Shown: one piece after another, positions 24,599 to 30,798 of the stretch
Position numbering within the stretch: position 1 is the first letter of the stretch
Layout of the letters: every line of letters begins with the position of its first letter
From: CAWDMW01 sp963803575
GTDB taxonomy: Bacteria > Pseudomonadota > Alphaproteobacteria > Rickettsiales > UBA998
Assembly: GCA_963803575.1 (NCBI GenBank)
Contig: CAWDMW010000001.1
Location: forward strand, 248,001 to 312,000
Length of the DNA: 64,000 nt
Reading direction: 5' to 3'
The notes under the pieces: generated by a model
What the model was told of the DNA's origin: nothing
The model's input: only the letters and a program-made list of their open reading frames with translations
The model's database searches: none
Made by a program: the position numbers and the translations under genes

Positions 24599-25279
24599 TT
24601 ATCTCAGGCTCACAGATTCTTCTTGGTAGAACTCAACACCGGGAATGTTTTTTATTCCCGCACGAAACAGTGCCATGATTGCAGATTCTTTTACCTGTAC
24701 CGTGTCTGGGTAAGCCTTAGCCAGTGCAGATAAGTCTATGATGCGAGGCTTCCATTTCTTCTGTATAGAGGCTTTAGCATTAGTGATCACTCCTGTCACA
24801 GCAGGGGCAGCAGCAGGTTTAACGGTTATACGTGCAGTCCTGTCTATTTGTGCTTCAGCTGCGATAATATCACCCGATGTTTCGCGCTCTGCGGCTAATT
24901 CTAATGCCTTTGCTTCCATCTCAGCCTGACGCGCTTCGGCTTCGCGCTGGGCAATACGCTGCATTTCCTGTTTACGTTCCAGCAATCGTCTACGCAATTC
25001 ATCCTGTCCACGTTTTAGTGCATCAGTGTATGGTTTGTACCGGGCATTAATGTCTTTAACAACTTTATTCAATGGGTCAACAAGAGAGCGGCGGTCTGCA
25101 TCAAGTTCTTTGATCGTATCCGTTATCGTTTTTCCGATATCGATAGCGTGTGATTCGGACTGCTCATCATTGACTTTGATTAGGAAGCTTTGCTGATGAA
25201 GCTGGTTCGCACGATCAAAGAAGAAACTCTGTGAAGGAGAAGCAATAGCCACTTCCTGTTTTTCAGGTGATGTAGACAT
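24599..25279 (-). CDS. Hypothetical coiled-coil protein of the recombination operon
   Basis: A 226-residue protein. Residues about 75-150 form a long charged coiled coil (YKPYTDALKRGQDELRRRLL; ERKQEMQRIAQREAEARQAE). The C-terminal 60 residues (ASIQKKWKPRIIDLSALAKA; VKESAIMALFRAGIKNIPGV; EFYQEESVSLR) are a conserved end seen in phage proteins beside RecT and SSB genes. It starts at a TAATG overlap with the upstream gene. A structural or nuclease-partner role is possible. No catalytic motif is seen. Confidence 0.65.
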   Translation of the reverse strand: MSTSPEKQEVAIASPSQSFFFDRANQLHQQSFLIKVNDEQSESHAIDIGKTITDTIKELDADRRSLVDPLNKVVKDINARYKPYTDALKRGQDELRRRLLERKQEMQRIAQREAEARQAEMEAKALELAAERETSGDIIAAEAQIDRTARITVKPAAAPAVTGVITNAKASIQKKWKPRIIDLSALAKAYPDTVQVKESAIMALFRAGIKNIPGVEFYQEESVSLR

Positions 25280-25527
25280 TACAGAATACTCGGCGTTAGG
25301 GGGTGAACGTTGCTGGATTTATTAACCATAATAGGCGCTCCTGCCTCAAAACGATGGATGCGGGCGACATCGTGTATAGACTCTTGAATGGCCTTAGATG
25401 CTTCCTTTTGCGAAATACAGTTATGGTGATATGCACCTATAATCGTTTTTGCGCGATACATCCCCTCAATTTGGCCAGTCACTCTAGCTAATTCCAGTTC
25501 ACGCTGGCGGTTTTCTTCGATACCCAT
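25279..25527 (-). CDS. Hypothetical 82-residue protein, first gene of recombination operon
   Basis: I chose the ATG at 25527 because AGGAG lies 11 bases before it; open frame continues upstream to an ATG at 25581 without a ribosome site. MGIEENRQRELELARVTGQI, then YRAKTIIGAYHHNCISQKEA, looks helical and polar. The predicted promoter (TTGACA at 25601-25596) would start transcription near 25564, after the upstream ATGs. Function unknown. Confidence 0.5.
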   Translation of the reverse strand: MGIEENRQRELELARVTGQIEGMYRAKTIIGAYHHNCISQKEASKAIQESIHDVARIHRFEAGAPIMVNKSSNVHPLTPSIL

Positions 25528-25586
25528 AATCAATTGCACTCCTATTAGCTCCTGATAATTGCGTTCCATGTATATAAGCATTTATA

Positions 25587-25625
25587 TTTTCATATTGTCA
25601 ACATTAAAAGTTTGCGATATGAAAA
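25587..25625. promoter_or_regulatory. Leftward operon promoter with paired operator-like sites
   Basis: On the minus strand a perfect -35 TTGACA lies at 25601-25596 with a -10-like TATATA at 25576-25571 (19-base spacing) or CTTATA at 17. It is flanked by an inverted pair: TTTTCATATTG (25587-25597) and CGATATGAAAA (25615-25625), which match at ten of eleven positions. CGATATGAAAA also occurs on the minus strand at the start of the CI-like gene. A repressor bound here would block the recombination operon. Confidence 0.45.
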
Positions 25626-25672
25626 CTAATTAGGCTCTTCCAGATATGGATTTAGTGAGATAGCCTACTGTA

Positions 25673-26419
25673 ATGAAAATTTTAGATGTTTTCTCAGGCA
25701 TTGGAGGGTTTGCTTTAGGGCTTGAATCCTGCGGTGGCCAGACTGTTTCATTTTGCGAAACAGACTCTTATGCGCGTAAAGTGCTGTCCAAACATTGGCC
25801 AACTGTGCCTATTGCCAGCGATATAAATACACTAAGCTATCAAAAAGGTACGTTATATGATGGAGACACCGCAATCTATAGCGGCGCAATTAACCTTGTC
25901 TGCGGAGGATTTCCCTGCCAAGATATCAGCATTGCCAACCATGCAGGCAAAGGCATCAAGGGTGTTCGCAGTGGTCTATGGAAGCAGATGTTGCGACTGG
26001 TCAGTGAAACCAGTGCTGAACTGCTTGCCGAAAATGTGGCTATGTTGCGCCATCGCGGCCTTGTCACCGTGCTGCAGGATCTCTGGCAGATCGGCTATGA
26101 TGCACAATGGCATATTATACCAGCAAAAGCCGTGGGTACCCTACATCAGCGCGAAAGGCTCTTTCTCTATTCCTACCCTCGTAGCAAGCGAAGGAAAGGG
26201 GGCGTGTCGCAACCGATACAGAGGAGCGAAGAATTTTCGTGGCTCGAAGATGTCAGAGGGATTGAGGACTTGCGAGAGCGATCCTCTTTATACACACCCA
26301 TGCTTTGCAGAAGCGATGATGGGATTCCCAATCGGGTGGGCAGACTTAGATGCTTAGGGAATGCAGTAGTGCCACAAGTGGTTAAGGTAATGGTGAATGG
26401 GGAAATCAAAATATGCTGA
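25673..26419 (+). CDS. C5-cytosine DNA methyltransferase (Dcm-like, orphan)
   Basis: A 248-residue protein, short for the family but with its key motifs: I (MKILDVFSGIGGFALGLESC), IV (VCGGFPCQDISIAN, catalytic Cys), VI (AELLAENVAML), VIII (HQRERLFLYSY) and X (LGNAVVPQVVKVM). The target recognition region between VIII and X is only about 50 residues, so it may be minimal. No restriction gene is adjacent. The gene diverges from the recombination operon and converges on a small membrane gene. It probably protects phage DNA or marks host DNA. Confidence 0.9.
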   Translation: MKILDVFSGIGGFALGLESCGGQTVSFCETDSYARKVLSKHWPTVPIASDINTLSYQKGTLYDGDTAIYSGAINLVCGGFPCQDISIANHAGKGIKGVRSGLWKQMLRLVSETSAELLAENVAMLRHRGLVTVLQDLWQIGYDAQWHIIPAKAVGTLHQRERLFLYSYPRSKRRKGGVSQPIQRSEEFSWLEDVRGIEDLRERSSLYTPMLCRSDDGIPNRVGRLRCLGNAVVPQVVKVMVNGEIKIC

Positions 26420-26603
26420 TTATACTAATAATCAAAGCCAAGCTTCCAGCTAAGGCACCTGTAAAAGCACATAATCTCATAAATGAATCGTTAGTTCCGT
26501 CGATATAAAGCCAATAAACTATTTTCAAAAATGCCCAAAAAATTGTTATAATATGCCATACGCCCATGCCGGCAAGCCAGTACATCCAGAATGATTCACA
26601 CAT
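26406..26603 (-). CDS. Small membrane protein, 65 residues
   Basis: MCESFWMYWLAGMGVWHIIT, IFWAFLKIVYWLYIDGTNDS, FMRLCAFTGALAGSLALIIS contains two clear membrane helices (about 5-32 and 43-64) separated by a short polar loop. The 3' end overlaps the convergent methyltransferase by 14 bases. It lies downstream of the CI-like gene and so may be expressed in lysogens, as many exclusion proteins are. Function unknown. Confidence 0.5.
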   Translation of the reverse strand: MCESFWMYWLAGMGVWHIITIFWAFLKIVYWLYIDGTNDSFMRLCAFTGALAGSLALIISIISIF

Positions 26604-26608
26604 AACGG

Positions 26609-27049
26609 TTACCTAAATAAATCCCTCACATTACTAACCGCAACACCTTTTTCTTCCGCCATCCATTCAGCTACTGGTCGCCACTCAACACCTTGCCCTA
26701 TATCGTGTATCTCAGGGAAACGCTTTAACGCTTCTTGCTTAACCAGCCTTCTTTCAACAGGTTCCAAATCACGCCATTGCTTCATGTTTCCTTTGTCGTG
26801 ATAAACACTCACATGGCTTGATGCTGTGATAAGCGTAGCACCTGAAGCATTGCCTATAGAAATTTGTGGCACAGATTGCCCGATCAGAAAGCCTGCACAT
26901 AGACAAACTACACTCGCTAAAGCAGCAACACCTAAAACCCTGTTCATGGCGAAGGTGCTGGATTTCTCAGGCACAATATCCTGTTCTTTATGATGGTTAG
27001 GTTCTAATTCTGCTAACATATGTTGTAAACTTAGTTGTTCTGTAATCAT
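26609..27049 (-). CDS. Hypothetical single-pass membrane protein expressed with CI
   Basis: About 146 residues from the ATG at 27049, which has AAAAGGAGAAGCC upstream; an open frame to 27121 lacks a ribosome site. One membrane helix lies at about 38-60 (VLGVAALASVVCLCAGFLIG). The outer or C-terminal part (VYHDKGNMKQWRDLEPVERR; VEWRPVAEWMAEEKGVAVSN) is conserved-looking and helical. Placed after the repressor, it may be a lysogenic conversion or superinfection gene. No family is recognised. Confidence 0.6.
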   Translation of the reverse strand: MITEQLSLQHMLAELEPNHHKEQDIVPEKSSTFAMNRVLGVAALASVVCLCAGFLIGQSVPQISIGNASGATLITASSHVSVYHDKGNMKQWRDLEPVERRLVKQEALKRFPEIHDIGQGVEWRPVAEWMAEEKGVAVSNVRDLFR

Positions 27050-27123
27050 GGCTTCTCCTTTTGCGGGGCAGAAGATAGCCGTATAGTCGTTACCAAAGCG
27101 TAAATGTCTGGTCTTTTTCATAA

Positions 27124-27570
27124 TCAGTGCAAAACCCTGTCCATCACCATTTTCATGGTAGCGTTCCCTATGAACATTTGTTGCTGCTGTTGTTTCTGTT
27201 CTTCCGCTATTTCATAAAGAAGCATGCAAAACCTAGATACATAGGAGGGTGTAACGTTCTTTTGCATTGTTCGTGGAAGAGTCCCGAGAAACGTCAACCC
27301 TGTTTCAATGACGTATACCACAAGATCTTTATCAAGTTTTTTAGATTCAAGTTCTTCATTTTCATTCGTTCCACAACCAAGCAGTCGAGCGGGGGAGCAA
27401 TTGAACGCACGGCAAAATACGATAATGTGCTCATGCATCAACTGTCTCTTCCCTGTTTCAAATTTGGAAATTTCTCCTTTCGCAATACCTGTCATCTCCT
27501 CAAGCTGCTGGCCTGTAAGGCCTGCATCAGTGCGTAATATCCTTAGGTTGTTAGAGGGTGTTTTTTTCAT
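27124..27570 (-). CDS. XRE-family repressor (CI-like)
   Basis: A 148-residue protein. Residues 8-62 are a helix-turn-helix domain: LRILRTDAGLTGQQLEEMTG, IAKGEISKFETGKRQLMHEH. The C-terminal part (FIFxGT-type segment TGLTFLGTLPRTMQKNVTPS) is helical and lacks the Ser/Lys self-cleavage site of LexA-type repressors, so induction would need another route, such as the antirepressor-like gene at 18.5 kb. The mRNA appears leaderless: -35 TTGAAA (27604-27599), -10 TATTTT and the ATG follow each other closely. It diverges from the Cro-like gene. Confidence 0.8.
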   Translation of the reverse strand: MKKTPSNNLRILRTDAGLTGQQLEEMTGIAKGEISKFETGKRQLMHEHIIVFCRAFNCSPARLLGCGTNENEELESKKLDKDLVVYVIETGLTFLGTLPRTMQKNVTPSYVSRFCMLLYEIAEEQKQQQQQMFIGNATMKMVMDRVLH

Positions 27571-27629
27571 ATCGAAAATATTTTACTTGACTATGTTTTC
27601 AATATGCATACATTTGAGATATGAATTTC
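27565..27629. promoter_or_regulatory. Divergent CI/Cro control region
   Basis: For cro, -35 TTGACT (27587-27592) and -10 TACATT (27609-27614) lie so that transcription begins at about the ATG at 27621. For cI, TTGAAA (27604-27599) and TATTTT precede the ATG at 27570 by a few bases. Operator-like sites: CATATCGAAAA (27569-27579) and TTTTCAATATG (27596-27606), an inverted pair with one mismatch; GATATGAA covers both start codons. Both messages would be leaderless. Confidence 0.55.
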
Positions 27630-27884
27630 AAACATTACATAGAGCGTCATAATCTGAAACATTCAGAGGTCGCACAAAAACTGGGAATAGACCGATCCAC
27701 ATTGCATAATGTGCTGTCTGGACGGCGAAACCCTGGAGATGGATTGAAGCTGAGAATTTTTCATTTTACTAACGGTGAAGTTCCTGTTTCTGTTTGGTTT
27801 AACTACTCTTTGCACGAGGCGAAATGTAGTCAATCTGAAAACAGCAGTCAAGAGAAAACCGCCCCAACAGCAGGAATTGCATAA
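27621..27884 (+). CDS. Cro-like helix-turn-helix protein
   Basis: An 87-residue protein. MNFKHYIERHNLKHSEVAQK, LGIDRSTLHNVLSGRRNPGD, GLKLRIFHFTNGEV forms a lambda-Cro/XRE helix-turn-helix domain, with the recognition helix in DRSTLHNVLSGRR. The C-terminal 25 residues are polar. It diverges from the CI-like gene and precedes the excisionase, so it is likely the early regulator. It has no Shine-Dalgarno sequence. Confidence 0.82.
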   Translation: MNFKHYIERHNLKHSEVAQKLGIDRSTLHNVLSGRRNPGDGLKLRIFHFTNGEVPVSVWFNYSLHEAKCSQSENSSQEKTAPTAGIA

Positions 27885-27947
27885 GCGTTGTTTTCGATAA
27901 GAAAACAAGATGTACCAGCATATTGCTTTAAAGGAGATACCCAAAGC

Positions 27948-28172
27948 ATGACAGATAGATTCATTACAATGAAAGAAGTGTGCAAGTGTACGACATTTAC
28001 CGATGTATGGATACGTAAGTTGGTGAAAGATAAAAAATTTCCGGCACCTAAAAAGGTTGGGGAACGCGCTATACGCTTTCTAGAAAGCGATGTTCAGAAT
28101 TGGATTCAGTCACAGCCTTATGTTGATGAGGATTCATGGCATCAAGAAGATCAGCCCACTCTTGCATCATAG
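27948..28172 (+). CDS. AlpA-family excisionase/regulator
   Basis: A 74-residue protein from the ATG at 27948, preceded by AAAGGAGATACCCAAAGC. MTDRFITMKEVCKCTTFTDV, WIRKLVKDKKFPAPKKVGER, AIRFLESDVQNWI is the AlpA/MerR-like winged-helix pattern (m.evc.....s..tiyr.v..G.FP.p...g.r.v.w...dV..W). AlpA proteins control integrase genes or act as excisionases. It converges on the integrase and overlaps its 3' end by 104 bases. Confidence 0.85.
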   Translation: MTDRFITMKEVCKCTTFTDVWIRKLVKDKKFPAPKKVGERAIRFLESDVQNWIQSQPYVDEDSWHQEDQPTLAS

Positions 28173-29289
28173 CACGCCTTTCATCTAAGTATTCAGCGTG
28201 ATTATACTTAGCTCGCACGCCTCCGCCTTCAACATGGGCTAACTGCCTTTCTATAGCATCTGCGCGATATCCTCGTTCATTCAATATTGTGGATGCAGTA
28301 GCACGAAAACCGTGGCCAGTCGTTCTTCCTTTATACCCTAGCCGCTTAATAACAGTTAAAACAGAAACCTCTGAGAACGGTTGACCATCACCCTTTATAG
28401 ATGGGAACACAAATCCCTTGCCACCCGAATACGGCTTGAGCTGCTCTAATATTGCTATAGTCTGGCGAGACAAAGGTACGATGTGCTGTCGTCGCATTTT
28501 CATTCGTTCCGTATCTATACGCCATTCAGCTTTATCAATATCGAATTCATTCCATGTAGAAAAGCGCATTTCAGATGTACGTACCATGGTAAGTAACAGG
28601 AAATATGTAGCCAGCTTTGCTACATGATATCCGCTATAGCCATTTAATTTCTTTAGAAACTCAGGTAGCTCATTTTCTTTAAGGTATGGATTGTTCTGCA
28701 CCTTATATGACTTGACTGCCTCAGTCATACGGTAGGCTGGATCCGTTTCCGTGATGCCATGGATAATCATCCATCTATACATTTTACTGATCAAGCTGAT
28801 AATAGATTTGCCAGTATATAGTGCGCCTCTATTTTCGCAGTTCTTACCAATAGTTATAATATCGCGTGGGGTAACGTCATCAACATTCATCGATCCAATA
28901 ATAGGTATTACGCTTTTATAGAAACGCTGATAAGTGCGCTTAGTGACTGCGGGTGTAAGAAGCTCTATTCGAGTTTCCATCCAGTCTTTAAAATACCGTT
29001 CGAAGGTGTGATCCTTATCTGCCCGTGCTTTGCTCTTTCGGGTAGAGGGATCAATACCATCGTCGATTAAAAGCCTGGCTTCATTGCGCTTTTTTCGGGC
29101 TTCAGATAGTTTGACCTTCGGATACACGCCTAAAGCAAGCATCTTCTCTTTGGCGCCATATCGATATTTTAGCCGCCAATACTTGCTACCATTAGGATGA
29201 ACAATTAAGAGTAGTCCTTCAGAGTCATACAGCTTATATTGCTTTTCGCGTGGTTCAGCTGCCTTAATTTCTCTGTCCGTTAGCGCCAT
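28069..29289 (-). CDS. int: Tyrosine integrase with DUF4102 arm-binding domain (P4 type)
   Basis: A 406-residue protein. Residues 1-90 are the DUF4102 arm-type DNA-binding domain (LTDREIKAAEPREKQYKLYD; GLLLIVHPNGSKYWRLKYRY), residues about 95-185 the core-binding SAM-like domain, and the rest the catalytic domain with Arg237 (TMVRTSEMR), HGFR (326-329), His352 and Tyr362. All catalytic residues are present. P4-type integrases often use tRNA or tmRNA genes; none is seen in the 170 bases to mutT. The gene reads away from the nearby phage boundary. Confidence 0.93.
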   Translation of the reverse strand: MALTDREIKAAEPREKQYKLYDSEGLLLIVHPNGSKYWRLKYRYGAKEKMLALGVYPKVKLSEARKKRNEARLLIDDGIDPSTRKSKARADKDHTFERYFKDWMETRIELLTPAVTKRTYQRFYKSVIPIIGSMNVDDVTPRDIITIGKNCENRGALYTGKSIISLISKMYRWMIIHGITETDPAYRMTEAVKSYKVQNNPYLKENELPEFLKKLNGYSGYHVAKLATYFLLLTMVRTSEMRFSTWNEFDIDKAEWRIDTERMKMRRQHIVPLSRQTIAILEQLKPYSGGKGFVFPSIKGDGQPFSEVSVLTVIKRLGYKGRTTGHGFRATASTILNERGYRADAIERQLAHVEGGGVRAKYNHAEYLDERRAMMQEWADLLDAMNPHQHKAVTESNSEHRFLESV

Positions 29290-29458
29290 ATATACCCCTA
29301 ATAATACCCCCAGAAGCGTGTTGCTTCCGCTTTAGCTTGGTTATGCTTGGTAAGGTATAAAGTTATAAAAGTCAATATGTAAGAACCAGTCTGTTATGCT
29401 CAGCGTTAGTCAATTATGTATGGTTTAAGTTTCTCCATCCGTACCAGAGCTTAACAAA

Positions 29459-29932
29459 CTAAGCGATGGCATGTTGACGCATTTTTACAATATTTTGTTC
29501 GCAAATAATTTCTATAAGTGGCCGGTTCGTGTCAGGCATCGCCAAATCCTGCAGCTCACTTCCATATACCCACCGACACTCTTGCTTTTCCATTGGCGTA
29601 ATGATCCCTTTCCAAAGAGTAATATGGTAAAGCAATAACACAATACTATCTAGTGCGGGGTATCCCATTTGATAGCGCAAATCATCGTCAGTATTGGTAG
29701 ACGGGCGAATACGCTTAGCCATAAAATTCAGTGGTGTAGGATGGAGAAAAGGCACATTAATACCAATCTCTTCGTGAAGTTCACGAATTAGGCCTTGTTC
29801 AGGCGTTTCGTCAGATTCCACCTTACCACCCGGAAATTCCCACATTCCTGCAAGATTCTTACCCTCAGGGCGTTTTTGAACAAATACCTGCCCGCTAGGG
29901 TTGGTAATGGCGGCAGCCGACACCAGTAACAT
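29459..29932 (-). CDS. mutT: MutT-type NUDIX hydrolase (8-oxo-dGTP diphosphatase)
   Basis: A 157-residue protein. The NUDIX box GGKVESDETPEQGLIRELHE plus EIG is complete (GX5EX7REUXEEXGU). VSAAAITNPSGQVFVQKRPE and LAGMWEFPGG are standard for MutT. It would hydrolyse oxidised dGTP to prevent A-to-C changes. In alphaproteobacteria mutT is a normal chromosomal gene; it marks the end of the prophage. It diverges from the gene at 30047. Confidence 0.9.
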   Translation of the reverse strand: MLLVSAAAITNPSGQVFVQKRPEGKNLAGMWEFPGGKVESDETPEQGLIRELHEEIGINVPFLHPTPLNFMAKRIRPSTNTDDDLRYQMGYPALDSIVLLLYHITLWKGIITPMEKQECRWVYGSELQDLAMPDTNRPLIEIICEQNIVKMRQHAIA

Positions 29933-30046
29933 AACATATTCCTCAATCTGTAAATGTTTGCACGGTTATAGCATATATTTGGCGTTATAGTCATCAAAAT
30001 GTCATATTCTTTTGGTATGTTGGGGTAAGATGAATACGGATAGAAT

Positions 30047-30673
30047 ATGAGCCATTTAGTAAGATCAGCATTAAAAATTACGGGAACAGTGTTTGCTGCA
30101 GGAATTGCGCTATCACCTGTCAACGCACTCACAGATGGTCTTGGTCAATTGGCTGGACTAGATCTTAACGAGGCAGGGGAACTGGTTGGACTGGAAGCAA
30201 TTCCAGAAGGTGGAAGGCGTACTGTTGCTGGTGTAATACAAGGCTTTGACGGCTTAAATGAAGCTGCTGCCGGTGCTGCTGCCGCTACCAGTAATGCTGT
30301 CGGCTTGAACAATATTGCCGGTGTCAAAGAGCTCGCCGCATCCGACTTTACCGAAAACGGGGGTATTGCGGTCAAAAGTATTGGTCATGCGGCTTCTAAC
30401 ATAGGCAATATTGGCTCAGGAATTGCTAATGTGGCAGAAGGAGCCGTAAAGAACCCGGGTGCTGTGGCAACCGGTGCAGGACTAATGTTTGCTGGTGCGA
30501 CGTTTGCACCTAACATGGTGAATGATGCTGCCGAGTTCAGAAAAGGAGCCACGCAAACCGTTGTAAATGTAGGACATCAAGCGGCATCAATGGCGCAAAC
30601 GACTGGCGGGCATGTAAGCAGATTGATGGAATCACGCCAGCAAACCGCAGCGGCTGTGCCGCAGAAAAGCTAG
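30047..30673 (+). CDS. Orphan Gly/Ala-rich protein, possibly exported or membrane-associated
   Basis: A 208-residue protein. The N-terminus (MSHLVRSALKITGTVFAAGI, ALSPVNALTD) resembles a weak signal peptide with a possible cut after NA. The rest is low in charge and rich in Gly, Ala, Asn and Val, with amphipathic repeats (NEAAAGAAAATSNAVGLNNI; GHAASNIGNIGSGIANVAEG) and a second hydrophobic stretch AVATGAGLMFAGATF. No cysteine and no known domain is seen. Codon use looks like the neighbours. Function unknown. Confidence 0.6.
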   Translation: MSHLVRSALKITGTVFAAGIALSPVNALTDGLGQLAGLDLNEAGELVGLEAIPEGGRRTVAGVIQGFDGLNEAAAGAAAATSNAVGLNNIAGVKELAASDFTENGGIAVKSIGHAASNIGNIGSGIANVAEGAVKNPGAVATGAGLMFAGATFAPNMVNDAAEFRKGATQTVVNVGHQAASMAQTTGGHVSRLMESRQQTAAAVPQKS

Positions 30674-30676
30674 AAT

Positions 30677-30727
30677 AAGCCAACAACTGGCTTGGCTGAG
30701 GCCATCATGCTTTTATTATAATGGCCT
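30677..30727 (+). terminator. Two small hairpins downstream of the orphan gene
   Basis: AAGCCA-ACAAC-TGGCTT (30677-30693) is a six-base-pair hairpin, and AGGCCAT at 30699-30705 pairs with ATGGCCT at 30721-30727 across a 15-base loop. Neither has a clear T-run on either strand. They lie between convergent genes, where a terminator is expected, but the evidence is weak. Confidence 0.3.
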
Positions 30728-30798
30728 ATATTTAGCCTCATAAAACCTTAATCACACAACGTGTAGTAGGGCGCTTCTGATGGCACTCTTTCCGACGT

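Larger units (their letters stand above)
1..29300. mobile_element. Lambda-like siphovirus prophage (right part; left end outside window)
   Basis: A continuous set of phage genes runs from the left edge to the integrase start at 29289: tail, head, packaging, methyltransferase, spike, replication, recombination, immunity and integration modules. The lambda-type portal, GpA-type terminase, HK97-type capsid and tape measure protein identify a long-tailed non-contractile phage. The right border is set just beyond the integrase because mutT at 29459 is the first clearly chromosomal gene. No attachment repeat can be identified because the left junction is not in view. All structural and packaging genes here are open, so the prophage may be functional. 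Confidence 0.9.

Noticed and set aside
29290..29458. Attachment site or tRNA/tmRNA piece next to the integrase
   Set aside because: No tRNA-like fold found, and the other prophage end is outside the window, so no repeat can be matched.
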